Of a stretch of DNA of 64,000 nucleotides, positions 53,601 to 62,377 are shown one piece after another. The notes beneath the pieces are model-generated. The model was not told the DNA's origin. It searched no databases and worked only from the letters and a program-made list of their open reading frames with translations. Position numbers and translations under genes: made by a program. The stretch comes from Leptolyngbya sp. SIO1E4 (GTDB taxonomy: Bacteria > Cyanobacteriota > Cyanobacteriia > Phormidesmidales > Phormidesmidaceae). The stretch is from assembly GCA_010672825.2 (NCBI GenBank), contig JAAHFU020000002.1:1686001-1750000 (forward strand), read 5' to 3'. The first letter of the stretch is position 1; every line of letters starts with the position of its first letter.

Positions 53601-53943
53601 TTTGCCCCCTGCCGCAGAGACAGAAAATTGGGTTGGCGCTAAAAACTCCCTGTCTCGACAAAAAAGTTGTGCGTCTTTTCTATCCCTCGGATCGGATACG
53701 GTTCATTTGGCTGCATTCAAGCTATCGGAAGAGGCGCCTGATGCCTATATCCTGCGCTGTTGGGACATGTATGGCCAAGGCACCACGTTGGACGTCGTGA
53801 CCTTGTGGGGAGCGCCGACTTACCAGCGCACAGATCTATTGGAAATAGATTTATTGGAAACAGAGTGTGCCGCCCCTATCGAGCAGCTGGCTCCCTGGCA
53901 AATTGCCACCTTGCGAGTCTCTGCTCTGGTAGGAGAGTTCTAA
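50650..53943 (+). CDS. Glycoside hydrolase family 38 alpha-mannosidase
   Basis: About 1,097 residues from ATG 50650 (MSTADFLTTDPASLSRFVMA); an upstream TTG at 50626 is less likely. The catalytic N-terminal part has the zinc site GHAHLDLAWLWP (His249, His251, Asp253) and the nucleophile Asp363 in WLPDSFGFSWQLPQ. Later come LHRGCYTTHADQKWFNRHCE, QVLFNQFHDILPGTAIPAVF and the C-terminal beta domains (LENDFLRATLDPTTGDLAEL). GH38 enzymes release alpha-mannose by a retaining mechanism. The length fits the cytosolic class-II type. No signal peptide is present. Likely in storage or recycling of mannose-containing glycans. Confidence 0.95.
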   Translation: MSTADFLTTDPASLSRFVMATATRLKALTQRSQQDQWHYCNEAYSALTVLDNQAWQQWPIAPLNEQGHIAWSKGQQSLWLCQPFTVPQALNGFSLEGLSLRLGLTWWAAAAKIYVNGDAVQEGDLFDCLTRIVLSDRVTPGDTFTVALHLISPGHDDGALVRSEVIYEAAASNPFPEPGFVADELTVLKIYAEQLAPDKLKEIAAAIAPLEWATVPQRDRFQAELTALRQRLLPLSDWMKQRQIACVGHAHLDLAWLWPVEETWQAAERTFESVLSLQETFPELTYTHSSPALFEWLETHQPALFHQVVEAVKAGDWAIDAGLWVEPELNIIGGESLARQILYGQRYSQSRFGQPSAIAWLPDSFGFSWQLPQLLRQGSIQYFATQKLRWNDTTTFPYSLFRWEGLDGTQILSLTLPPIGSDIVPEQMATHGAEWEAQTGFSEMLWLPGMGDHGGGPTRDMLEKARRWANSPFFPQLQFTSAVEHLNRLTAAPVPAPSSQTAAASNSPLPIWRDELYLELHRGCYTTHADQKWFNRHCEQALVEAELFASLGAIQEVFDYPQAALETAWKQVLFNQFHDILPGTAIPAVFVTANQAWQAAHDTACTVRTEALQAIARYTPLPPPPQTPSPQTPVIPLLVFNSLNWERTDLIEVALASLPLEAQAWGVFDPETESWVPSQLSSYPHQRETLPGDPPRPPGAATQLLFLAKVPSVGYRVFWLIPDPEQTAPAGSSTPATGWQLENDFLRATLDPTTGDLAELWEKSMPANLVRSPANQLQAFQDAGQYWDAWDIAPDYADHPLPPPQLQSITWLEQGPLRQRVRVVRTLGASTFQQDYVLDQPLPYLKVETVADWQASQVVLKAAFPLTIEADQATFEIPFGAIARPTNPTDPHEQAKWEVPALRWADLSDGQRGLSVLTDYKHGFDTQPQQLRLTLLKAPIWPDPTADRGYHAFTYALYPHPGTWRDSKTPHQAIAFNTPFHAVCLPPAAETENWVGAKNSLSRQKSCASFLSLGSDTVHLAAFKLSEEAPDAYILRCWDMYGQGTTLDVVTLWGAPTYQRTDLLEIDLLETECAAPIEQLAPWQIATLRVSALVGEF

Positions 53944-54043
53944 AACTCGCTGCTACACTGCCAAAGGCCAGCACTAGCATAGAGAGGCAGTGCCTGACAG
54001 CGGTTAGGGCTGGGGCGATCGCACCGGCTTCGTATTGAAACCT

Positions 54044-54742
54044 ATGGAAAAGACCATCAAACAACCCGCGATTTTGCGTTTTTATCACTCACCCATCGGC
54101 AAAAAGCTCACCACGGGCATCACGGGGTTGGGGCTCTCTCTGTTTGTGCTCGCCCACATGGTCGGGAACCTGTTGATGTTTGTCGGCCACGACGCTTACA
54201 ACACTTACGCCTACCTGCTGGAAAGGGTTTGGCCATTGTTGTGGACGGTGGAACTGGTGCTGTTGGCCGTGTTTTTGCTGCACGCTGCCACTGGCCTTTA
54301 CATTTTCAGAACGCGGCTTCAGGCCCGGCCTGTCGCCTATGCCACCTATGCCAGCAGGGGTGAACCCAGCCTGCAATCCCTCAGCTCTCGCACCATGATT
54401 ATCACAGGGGGTGCCTTAGGAACCTTCCTGGTCATCCACCTGATGCATTTTAAGTATGGAACGTATTACACTACAGAGCTCGGGGGGCAAGAGGTGCGGG
54501 ATCTAGCTCGATTAGTCGTAGAAAATTTCCGTCGGCCTGTCTACACCTGGAGTTACAGCGGGGTTGTTGTATTGCTGGGCTTCCACCTGCGCCATGGCGT
54601 TTGGAGTGCGCTGCAGTCCTTAGGCACCATGGCAAAATCCTTTAAGCCGCTCTTATATGGAGTCAGTTTGGTGTTTGCGATCGCGATCGCGACAGGGTTT
54701 CTGATTCTCCCGCTCGCCATTTATTTCAACCTGGTTAATTAA
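54044..54742 (+). CDS. Succinate dehydrogenase-type cytochrome b subunit (SdhC-like)
   Basis: About 232 residues from ATG 54044 (MEKTIKQPAILRFYHSPIGK); the TTG at 54035 adds three. Five hydrophobic segments: LTTGITGLGLSLFVLAHMVG, LLWTVELVLLAVFLLHAATG, TMIITGGALGTFLVIHLMHF, YTWSYSGVVVLLGFHLRHGV and LLYGVSLVFAIAIATGFLIL. His residues inside or at the ends of helices are in the pattern of di-haem type B enzymes. It would anchor a succinate dehydrogenase/fumarate reductase to the membrane. No sdhA or sdhB is next to it, usual in cyanobacteria. Confidence 0.88.
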   Translation: MEKTIKQPAILRFYHSPIGKKLTTGITGLGLSLFVLAHMVGNLLMFVGHDAYNTYAYLLERVWPLLWTVELVLLAVFLLHAATGLYIFRTRLQARPVAYATYASRGEPSLQSLSSRTMIITGGALGTFLVIHLMHFKYGTYYTTELGGQEVRDLARLVVENFRRPVYTWSYSGVVVLLGFHLRHGVWSALQSLGTMAKSFKPLLYGVSLVFAIAIATGFLILPLAIYFNLVN

Positions 54743-54898
54743 TCAATAATGAGTCACGCCTGAGGCGCAGCGTCTGGCCTGCGCCCCCCTCACACACCAG
54801 ATATTTACAAAACCCAAAGGGAAAGCTAAGGACGGTTCCTGGAAGAGAGATCACTCTCCGTATTTCTACTTCCTAATCGTCTACCTGCATCTATCCCT

Positions 54899-57800
54899 AT
54901 GAATCCTTTTCAAGACGTGTTCATTTCCTATGGACGCGCAGACAGCAAGCACTTTGCCAAAACGTTATACGATCGCCTCGTTGCCAAAGGATTTAAAGTC
55001 TGGTTTGACTTTAAAGATATTCCCCTAGGCGTTGATTACCAAAAACAAATTGACGATGGCATTGAGAAAGCCGATAACTTCCTCTTTATCATTGCGCCTC
55101 ATTCTATTAATTCTCCCTACTGCCGTTTAGAAATAGATCTCGCACTCAAGCGCAACAAGCGCATCATTCCCCTGCTGCACGTAGAGGAAATTAGCTACGA
55201 CACCTGGCAGCAACGAAACCCCCAAGGCACTGAGGCTGACTGGGACGCTTACAAAGCAGATGGAAAGCACTCCAGTTTTCCTAATATGCATCCTGAAATT
55301 GGCAAGATCAATTGGGTCTATTGTCGGGAAGGCGTAGATGATTTTGAGCAATCCCTGGTGGGCTTGTTAGATATTGTTGCCCGTCACCAAGACTATGTGC
55401 ATCAGCACACGGTGCTTCTAGCCCAGGCTCTCACGTGGGAAGCCAATCAAAGACAGGCCCGCTACCTCCTGGCACCAGCAGAACGACAGCAGGCAGAAGC
55501 TTGGCTACAAACGCGCTTCAACGAGAGTCAGCCCCCCTGTGAGCCTACGGTACTGCAGTGTGAGTTCATTACTGAGAGTATTAAGCAGGCCAATGGTGGC
55601 ATGACCGAGGCGTTTCTATCCTATGCCAGCGAAGATAAAGCCTTTACTGAAAGGGTTCGCCAAACCCTCATTCGTGAAGGGTTAACAGTGTGGACAAACT
55701 ATACTGATTTGACGACTGGCGAGGCGTTTTTATCCGCCATTAATCAAGGGATTGAAGATACGGATAATTTGATCTATATCTTATCTCCGGCCTCCATTGC
55801 CTCAGCCTATTGTCAGCAGGAAATTGAATACGCGCTCAGTTTAAATAAGCGCATTATTCCCCTATTGCTCAACCCCGTTGATTGGGATAGCCTGCCTGAT
55901 TACCTACAGAGTTTTCAATATATTCAATACATTGACTTTAGACAGTGGAACGGTGAACCCACAGCCTTTGAATCTGGGGATCCAGCTGTCAGTCAACTCT
56001 TCAATATTCTCAAGCAGGATGCCTTGTATTACCACCGCCACAAACGGCTTCTCCACCAGGCTTTGAAGTGGCAAAGACAGGGCCATAGCTCAAATGTATT
56101 GCTGCGCGGGAATTTGCTGCGGCAGTTTGAAGCCTGGCTCAAGATTGCTGGGGGGCCATCCTCAACCGCAGCTCTGCCAGTGCAGGCTGAGTTTATTGCG
56201 GCCAGCCGAGCCCAACCTGAGGACAGCGCTGTAGATGTGTTTATCGCCTATGACGACACAGATGCCGAGTTTGCTAGCAAGCTGAATGATGCCCTGCAGG
56301 ATCAGGGAAAAAGCACCTGGTTCGATCAAGAGAATGTTGATTCTGGCCAAGACTACCAGGCAGAACTCAACCACGGGATCGAGCAGGCGGATAATGTGCT
56401 TTTCATTGTGTCGCCTGATGCCACGGAATCGGCAGTCTGCACACACCTGCTGGACTATGCTCAAAGCTTGGGCAAACGGATGATTCCGGTGCTGCTGCAT
56501 CCGGTGGCATCGACGCACTGGCCGCCTGCGATCGCAGGGCTTAAAGGCATTGACTTCCAGCAGCACCAGAGCGATTTCTATGAACACTACAGTGAACTGG
56601 TCAGAACCCTGGATAGCGATCGCGACCATGTGCGAGGCCATACTAAGTGGCTCAACCGGGCCATGGAGTGGCAGGCTCAAGCTCAACCCAGCGACATGCT
56701 GCTGCGGGGGAACGAGTTGGCTGTGGCAGAAACCTGGCTGCAGACAGCCTTAGATCACCTCAAGCATCCTCTCCCGACAGACTTGCAAAAGGCGTTTGTG
56801 GACACTAGCCGCCAGGCCGTTGAGGCGGCTGAAAAGGCTGAAAAGGCCCGCCAGGAAAAAATGCTGCATCTGCAGCAAGAACGCGCCCAGGAAGCCGAGG
56901 CCCGTTTGGCCGCTGAAAAGCGAGGGGCACGGGTGCAAAAGTATTTCTTAGGGGCTGTGAGTGTCGGGTTCGCGATCGCCTGTGGGCTCAGTCTCTCTAC
57001 CTGGATTGAATATCACCACGCGTTAAGAAATCAAATTGCCGCTACAGCCAAATCCAGTGCGGCCTTGTTTGCCTCAAATCGTAAGCTCAAAGCCGTTGTT
57101 GAAGCGATCCGGGCCAAGCGACAGCTAACTGCACTACGGGGTCACCATCCAGAACTCGACAGCATGGTGGAAGAAGTTTTGCAGCAGGCGATCTATGGGG
57201 TGCGGGCGATTAATCATTTAGTCGGCCATGAAGACTGGGTCGTCGCAGTTGGCTTTAGCCCCAATGGGGAATTGCTTGCCAGCGGCAGTAAAGACGGGGT
57301 GATTCGGCTCTGGCAAGCAAATGGCAAATTGCTGCATACCCTGGACGGCCATGATCGGGGGGTATGGGGCTTAGCCTTTAGCCCCGACAGCCAGCAACTG
57401 GTGTCAGGGGGGGCCGATAACAAGGTGCGGTTATGGAATGCCGACGGCAGCCTAGTTCGAGTATTGGATGGCCATGAAGCCATCGTTGCCAGTGTTGCCT
57501 ACAGCCCCGATGGCAGCATCATTGCCTCAGCCAGTGTCGATAAAACCGTGCGCCTCTGGAGCCCAGAGGGTGAACCCGTGAACACCTTTAAAGGTCACGG
57601 CGGCTATGTCGTTTCGGTGGCCTTTAGCCCCGATAATCAACTGTTAGCCGCTGCCAGCACAGATGGGCTGATTACGTTATGGACATTGACGGGGGAGGCG
57701 GTAGCAGTCCTGGAAGGTCACGCGGGGCCAGTGTGGAATGTGGCCTTTAGCCCCGATGGTCAAGAGATTGCCTCAGTCAGTGCCGACAGCACGATCAAAC

Positions 57801-59038
57801 TCTGGAACCTACAGGGCGAGCTGCTGCAAACCTTGGAAGGTCACCGAGATGATGTTGAGGGTATTGACTTCAGCCCCGATGGCACCTTGCTGGTGTCTGG
57901 GGGGGCTGATCATACGGTGCGCCTATGGCGTCGCGACGGCACCCCAATTTCGATTCTCCGGGGCCATGAAGACTGGGTTTGGTCTGTCAACATTAGCCCG
58001 GATGGTCGCACCATTGCCTCAGGCGGTGGGGATAACCGGGTAGCCCTGTGGCGACTGAGTGATTTGTTCAAAACCTTAGAGGGGCATTCCACTGAAGTGT
58101 GGGATGCGGCTTATAGCCCGGATGGTCAGCTCATTGCCTCTGCCGTTGGAGATGGTTCTGTTTGGCTGTGGGAAAAAGACGGTGGCCTGCGGAACAAAAT
58201 TGAAGCCCACACTGGAGGGATTGAGCAAGCCACCTTTAGCCCCGATGGGCAAACCCTGGCATCTGCTAGCTGGGATAACACCGTTAAGCTTTGGGACTTA
58301 GACGGCAATCTGTTACAAACCCTAGAGGGCCATGAGAACTGGGTCTTGGGGGTCAAGTTTAGCGCGGATGGTCAACTGCTGGCCTCCAGTAGCGAAGATG
58401 GGACAGTGCGACTCTGGAAACCCACGGGAGAAGCTGTGGCCGTGATTGGGGAAGGGGAATCCTATGGTCCTGCCGATGGCATCACATTCAGCCCCGACGA
58501 ACAACACATTGCGGTAGGTTACGAAGACCAGACCGTTCGCATCTGGGATTTGGCAGGTAATTTGGTGACGGAATTGGTTGGTCACGAGGGGGCTGTGTAT
58601 GGAGTTGCCTTTAGCCCGGAGGGCGATCTGATCGCTTCAGCTGGTGCCGACCACACCATCCGATTGTGGACCCCGTCTGGGGAACTGTTACAGACCCTAG
58701 AAGGCCATGAGGACTGGGTTTGGCGAGTAGCCTTTAGTCCAGATGGTCAGATGCTGGCTTCAGCAAGTAACGATCGCACCGTGCGCCTGTGGCAGCGAGA
58801 CGGCACCCCGTTGAAGACCCTCAGAGGGCACCAGCAGGCAGTAGAGGGCATACAGTTTAGCCCCGATGGTAAAACGCTGGCTTCCGCCAGTTGGGATACC
58901 CGAGTAATCGTGTGGGATCTGGAGGAATCCCTCCAGATTGACCCCCTCGCCTATGGCTGTCGCTGGATTCAAGATTACTTAGCCCACAGCAATGCAACGG
59001 ATGAGGGCGATCGCCAGCTTTGTGAGGGGCTGGAGTAA
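54899..59038 (+). CDS. Triple-TIR, membrane-anchored WD40 protein
   Basis: A 1,379-residue protein. Three TIR domains lie at about 5-150, 236-350 and 444-555, each followed by a related helical connector (LLAQALTWEANQRQARYLLA; LLHQALKWQRQGHSSNVLLR; WLNRAMEWQAQAQPSDMLLR). The NADase-position residue is Glu78 in TIR1 (SPYCRLE) and Glu308 in TIR2 (SAYCQQE), but Leu517 in TIR3 (SAVCTHL). A coiled coil (640-675), one membrane helix (YFLGAVSVGFAIACGLSLST) and 14 WD40 repeats (about 775-1350) follow, likely two seven-blade propellers. It resembles bacterial signal-transducing immune receptors, but the trigger and any enzyme activity are unproven. No partner gene is obvious. Confidence 0.9.
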   Translation: MNPFQDVFISYGRADSKHFAKTLYDRLVAKGFKVWFDFKDIPLGVDYQKQIDDGIEKADNFLFIIAPHSINSPYCRLEIDLALKRNKRIIPLLHVEEISYDTWQQRNPQGTEADWDAYKADGKHSSFPNMHPEIGKINWVYCREGVDDFEQSLVGLLDIVARHQDYVHQHTVLLAQALTWEANQRQARYLLAPAERQQAEAWLQTRFNESQPPCEPTVLQCEFITESIKQANGGMTEAFLSYASEDKAFTERVRQTLIREGLTVWTNYTDLTTGEAFLSAINQGIEDTDNLIYILSPASIASAYCQQEIEYALSLNKRIIPLLLNPVDWDSLPDYLQSFQYIQYIDFRQWNGEPTAFESGDPAVSQLFNILKQDALYYHRHKRLLHQALKWQRQGHSSNVLLRGNLLRQFEAWLKIAGGPSSTAALPVQAEFIAASRAQPEDSAVDVFIAYDDTDAEFASKLNDALQDQGKSTWFDQENVDSGQDYQAELNHGIEQADNVLFIVSPDATESAVCTHLLDYAQSLGKRMIPVLLHPVASTHWPPAIAGLKGIDFQQHQSDFYEHYSELVRTLDSDRDHVRGHTKWLNRAMEWQAQAQPSDMLLRGNELAVAETWLQTALDHLKHPLPTDLQKAFVDTSRQAVEAAEKAEKARQEKMLHLQQERAQEAEARLAAEKRGARVQKYFLGAVSVGFAIACGLSLSTWIEYHHALRNQIAATAKSSAALFASNRKLKAVVEAIRAKRQLTALRGHHPELDSMVEEVLQQAIYGVRAINHLVGHEDWVVAVGFSPNGELLASGSKDGVIRLWQANGKLLHTLDGHDRGVWGLAFSPDSQQLVSGGADNKVRLWNADGSLVRVLDGHEAIVASVAYSPDGSIIASASVDKTVRLWSPEGEPVNTFKGHGGYVVSVAFSPDNQLLAAASTDGLITLWTLTGEAVAVLEGHAGPVWNVAFSPDGQEIASVSADSTIKLWNLQGELLQTLEGHRDDVEGIDFSPDGTLLVSGGADHTVRLWRRDGTPISILRGHEDWVWSVNISPDGRTIASGGGDNRVALWRLSDLFKTLEGHSTEVWDAAYSPDGQLIASAVGDGSVWLWEKDGGLRNKIEAHTGGIEQATFSPDGQTLASASWDNTVKLWDLDGNLLQTLEGHENWVLGVKFSADGQLLASSSEDGTVRLWKPTGEAVAVIGEGESYGPADGITFSPDEQHIAVGYEDQTVRIWDLAGNLVTELVGHEGAVYGVAFSPEGDLIASAGADHTIRLWTPSGELLQTLEGHEDWVWRVAFSPDGQMLASASNDRTVRLWQRDGTPLKTLRGHQQAVEGIQFSPDGKTLASASWDTRVIVWDLEESLQIDPLAYGCRWIQDYLAHSNATDEGDRQLCEGLE

Positions 59039-59276
59039 GTCTTCCGATATCACCTTTTATGATTGCCTCCGTAACAATAGAAATTCCTTGAGGGATCTGA
59101 TATGAACCTGACTCCGACACGCGCGCCTGAAACACTGGCCGGGAGAGCGTTACATAGTGTTACAGCCAACCAAAAGCACGTTAGAAAACATAAAATTTGT
59201 AAAGTTTTGTTTAGCAATATCTCGGCATGTCTGCTATTCTTGTGGAAACAATTAGTCCATAAAAAGGAATATTGCT

Positions 59277-59447
59277 ATGCGCTATACCGTTGAAGATGGT
59301 GGTCGGCTGAATAACTTCGCTGTAGAACCCAAAATGTACGAAGCCGAGCCTCCAACGGCTACTGAAAAGCGTAACTACATTATTCTGGGCACCTTAGCGG
59401 CTGCTTTGGTTGTCGGTGTTGTTTCTATTGCATTTGTAGTTTCCTAA
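59277..59447 (+). CDS. psb34: Photosystem II assembly protein Psb34 (Ssl1498 family)
   Basis: 56 codons: MRYTVEDGGRLNNFAVEPKM, a soluble N-terminus, then YIILGTLAAALVVGVVSIAF as the single membrane helix. It matches the Psb34/Ssl1498 family found in photosystem II assembly intermediates near CP47. A terminator follows 36 bp after the stop. AAAAAGGA lies just upstream of the ATG at 59277. Confidence 0.92.
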   Translation: MRYTVEDGGRLNNFAVEPKMYEAEPPTATEKRNYIILGTLAAALVVGVVSIAFVVS

Positions 59448-59482
59448 GTTGCCGCTAGCCGGTAACATGAGTGCTCATTGTT

Positions 59483-59516
59483 AAACAGCCGTAGCTTGAT
59501 GCTGCGGCTGTTTTGC
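59483..59516 (+). terminator. Rho-independent terminator of psb34
   Basis: AAACAGCCG (59483-59491) pairs with CGGCTGTTT (59505-59513); AGC/GCT inside extend the stem, and TTTTGC follows. Confidence 0.85.
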
Positions 59517-59549
59517 ATAGGAGTCTTTCCCAGGAGTCTGCGCTTAACC

Positions 59550-60590
59550 ATGGCTCATTCGACTTGCCGCCTGAACTTTAGTGTAAAGGCTGATATCGTC
59601 CGCACCTCTCTATCAGCAGTACGCCATATTGGCCCTTATCTCTGGTTAGGGTGTGACGAAACGGCCACGCTAGAACGGCTTACCCTCAATGGCGATCAGG
59701 CAGAAAATCATTGCCATTTTGAGGTTGCCGACTTTTTGAAGTTACCGAAGTCGAGTGATGAGGAAATTGACGTTGAAGGGATTGCCTATGCCGATTACTA
59801 CTTGTGGTTTGTAGGGTCCCATAGCCTGAAACGCAAAACCGTGAAGTCTGAGAAGACGGGTGAAGATAACGTCAAACGCCTCAGGAAAATTGAGCGGGAG
59901 GAAAATCGCTACACGTTAGGGCGTATTCCCCTGGTTGATGGACAACTCTTTGCGACTTGCCCACATCCAGAAAAGCCTGATGTGACCCTCACTGCTGCCC
60001 AGCTACAGCGCAAAAAGAAAGGCAATGAACTCACTAATCGTCTTGAAGACGACCCACACTTGGGAAGTTTTCTCAAAGCAGAGATTCCTGGTAAAGATAA
60101 TGGCTTTGATGTTGAAGGGTTAGCGGTACTGGGTGATCGCCTTCTGCTGGGCCTGCGGGGACCCGTGTTGCGTGGGTGGGCTGTTCTTATAGAAGTACAG
60201 CTAGAAGAGGATGACCCCGGCAGTCTGCGCTTAAAGAAAATCGGGGACGACAAAGAGCGATATCACAAGCACTTTCTAGATTTGGGCGGGCTGGGCATTC
60301 GGGACCTGTGCCTCTGGCACGACACCTTACTGATTCTCGCGGGGCCAACAATGGCGCTAGACGGCTCAGTACGGGTATTTTCCCTACCGCTGGCAGAGCT
60401 AAAAGCCGGTAAGGCTATCCTGCACCCTTCGGTGCTGCTAGAAGTGCCCCATGGCAAGGGGAGCGATCGCGCTGAAGGCATAACCCTGCTGCGCCCAGAT
60501 CAAACAGAGCTGCTGATCGTGTACGATGCCCCAGCCTCTGAGCGGTTACAGGGCGATGGCACCGTGGTGGCTGACCGTATTTTTCTTTAA
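59550..60590 (+). CDS. DUF3616 domain protein
   Basis: A 346-residue protein from ATG 59550 (MAHSTCRLNFSVKADIVRTS); earlier in-frame starts would overlap the psb34 terminator. The DUF3616 pattern is visible: HIGPYLWLGCDETATLERLT, DVEGIAYADYYLWFVGSHSL, DVEGLAVLGDRLLLGLRGPV and DLGGLGIRDLCLWHDTLLIL, EGITLL. The repeated DVEG/EGI signatures suggest a beta-propeller-like fold, similar to esterase-like phytase-related proteins. No activity is established. Confidence 0.87.
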   Translation: MAHSTCRLNFSVKADIVRTSLSAVRHIGPYLWLGCDETATLERLTLNGDQAENHCHFEVADFLKLPKSSDEEIDVEGIAYADYYLWFVGSHSLKRKTVKSEKTGEDNVKRLRKIEREENRYTLGRIPLVDGQLFATCPHPEKPDVTLTAAQLQRKKKGNELTNRLEDDPHLGSFLKAEIPGKDNGFDVEGLAVLGDRLLLGLRGPVLRGWAVLIEVQLEEDDPGSLRLKKIGDDKERYHKHFLDLGGLGIRDLCLWHDTLLILAGPTMALDGSVRVFSLPLAELKAGKAILHPSVLLEVPHGKGSDRAEGITLLRPDQTELLIVYDAPASERLQGDGTVVADRIFL

Positions 60591-60639
60591 CGTTCCTGAT
60601 ATCGCTGCCAGGGTCACAGTCGGTTCCCTAATTGGGGTC

Positions 60640-60746
60640 TACAGCCTTTTTTAGCTGAGTGAGGTACATCCTGGTCGCAAGAGGGTCTAGGGTCTGGGGT
60701 TTGGGGTCTAAGGCTAGTGCTTCATCAGCGTGAGAAACGCTGTATA
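60640..60746. repeat. Dispersed repeat family 1, copy 5
   Basis: Begins TACAGCCTTTTTTAGCTG, contains GAGGGTCTAGGGTCTGGGGT and ends ACGCTGTATA. It is slightly longer and more diverged than the others but has the same order of blocks. Confidence 0.65.
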
Positions 60747-60837
60747 CCGAAAGGCAAAAGAATGAATAGAAACGCCTGGTGAGAGCGCAGTATCCGCATG
60801 CAACCCGCTATAGGGACTCACGCGCCCGGTGGGTTTC

Positions 60838-61260
60838 CTAAAAATCGTCCAGATTGGTTGGATCGATGGATTGGCGCATGTCTTCAATGGACACTGTGCC
60901 AATCGTGGGCGTAAAGGGCTTAGCACCATTGGCTGAAGCGCTATTGATAGGCTGCATTGGGGTACTAGTAGTGACAGGCTTGTATCCAGGGGCTTCGTCC
61001 GCCAGGTAGCGCTGACGAATTTGGAAAATGCGAAACTGTAGCTCCTCGATCGCACTCTGGGCCAAACTCCTCAGGTCTGCTTCGCTCAGTTCCCCTTCCA
61101 AGGCCCACGGTAGATAAAACGCCTTGAGTGCCCGCAACATGACGGCTCGGCTGGGGGTGATGGGATCATCTTTAATATGATTCAGCAATTTAGCTTCGAT
61201 GGAGTCTGGAGCCGCCTCAACCCGCAGTGAGACACGACGGGCATTCTTAGAGGAGGTCAT
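60838..61260 (-). CDS. Small partner of the actin-like protein (ParR-like candidate)
   Basis: A 140-residue protein whose ATG at 61260 overlaps the stop of the ParM-like gene by four bases. The opening KNARRVSLRVEAAPDSIEAK followed by LLNHIKDDPITPSRAVMLRA has the beta strand plus helix look of a ribbon-helix-helix adaptor, as in ParR/StbB. The C-terminal 60 residues are polar and likely disordered (PINSASANGAKPF). Function by context: binds DNA and the actin filament. Not proven by residues. Confidence 0.6.
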   Translation of the reverse strand: MTSSKNARRVSLRVEAAPDSIEAKLLNHIKDDPITPSRAVMLRALKAFYLPWALEGELSEADLRSLAQSAIEELQFRIFQIRQRYLADEAPGYKPVTTSTPMQPINSASANGAKPFTPTIGTVSIEDMRQSIDPTNLDDF

Positions 61261-62357
61261 GAAACTGCCTCCAAAGGACGACCAAATTTAATGGCCAACC
61301 ACTTGGAGCCGCCATAGCAGTCAGCAAATCGAATCTGGTCAGCAGGGTGAATTACATTGAGAACGGTACATACTTCCCGCTGAATTTCTGGCAGCCAGTT
61401 CACCGTACCGCCAGGCAGGGGATTTAAAAGTTCATCTAGGCGGGCTTTGAGCAAGGTATGGGCAGTGCCGCCCCCCACTAGAATTTCGTAGTTGGGGATA
61501 TCGAGATAGGCAAATTTCTCACTCAAATGATGTTTGACTTGCTCCCAGTAAAATGCCTCAGAGCGTTGCCCCCGCTCTATCAGGTCATAGGTTCTACCGG
61601 GTTGATCCGGGAAGGCAACCGTCTCGCGCCCCTGCAGCAGTGCCTCAAATAAATAGGGATTGTCAGGCTTGCAGATGCCCTGGGAAACAGATTGCAAAAA
61701 CTCCAGGTAGCCCATTCTGACGGTGCCGCTGGGTTCTCCAGTAGGGGGTTTACCCTGTCGGAAAATCAAAAACGTTAAATCTCGATGGCCAACAATAACC
61801 ACCACATAGGATTTAGTCGCAGGTTGCCCCTGCTGCATGGCCTGCATTTTGCGCCACTGCACCAACCCGGCCCCTTCTGGCAGAATTTTGAGATGGTTGA
61901 TCGTCAGGTTGATGGACTGACCCCGATACATGAAAGAACTGGCAGACTTAAGCTGGTGGCTAATTTCGTGCTGTTCGGAAATATATTCGTCAAACGGCAA
62001 GGCGATGCCAATGTCAATGGCTAAGTCGTAGGTGTGATATCGATGGGCTAACTCTCCGACAGCCCCCAAAACTCGCAGCTTAGCCAGGGTGCTCTTGCGC
62101 AACATTTCGGTACTTTTGTTGGGGCGCCCTTCAGCATCGTCCGCCAAAGCAAACGCCTGTTCTCCAAGCTGTAGGTAAGCTCCGGACTCAATGCCACTGC
62201 CTAACTGATCGCCCTGATCTTTAAGAATCGTAAGCTCTGAGGGGGGAAGATCTGCCACTTTAGAGGGGCAGAGGTAGCTAGTGAAACTGATGCCATCGTT
62301 GAAGGCGGCCTTGGTTGCACTCATACCAAGGTCTACAAAAGCCTGAAAGCGACTCAT
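61257..62357 (-). CDS. ParM/StbA-like actin-family protein
   Basis: A 366-residue protein of the actin-like ATPase superfamily. Phosphate-1 motif FVDLGMSATKAAFNDG, interior TYDLAIDIGIALPFDEYISE, phosphate-2-like VVVIVGHRDLTFLIFRQGKP and adenosine motif YEILVGGGTAHTLLKARLDE. The usual D-x-G of phosphate-2 reads VGHRD, a departure. Plasmid ParM proteins push DNA copies apart; chromosomal homologues are less understood. It is first in a two-gene operon with the ParR-like gene, and an inverted repeat lies upstream. Confidence 0.8.
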   Translation of the reverse strand: MSRFQAFVDLGMSATKAAFNDGISFTSYLCPSKVADLPPSELTILKDQGDQLGSGIESGAYLQLGEQAFALADDAEGRPNKSTEMLRKSTLAKLRVLGAVGELAHRYHTYDLAIDIGIALPFDEYISEQHEISHQLKSASSFMYRGQSINLTINHLKILPEGAGLVQWRKMQAMQQGQPATKSYVVVIVGHRDLTFLIFRQGKPPTGEPSGTVRMGYLEFLQSVSQGICKPDNPYLFEALLQGRETVAFPDQPGRTYDLIERGQRSEAFYWEQVKHHLSEKFAYLDIPNYEILVGGGTAHTLLKARLDELLNPLPGGTVNWLPEIQREVCTVLNVIHPADQIRFADCYGGSKWLAIKFGRPLEAVS

Positions 62358-62377
62358 GGGGAATCCCTATCCTGTTG

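Noticed and set aside
57220..58920. Minus-strand open frames across the WD40 region
   Set aside because: They are shadows of the regular WD40 codons (PSGLK/SSWPS patterns) and have no independent support.
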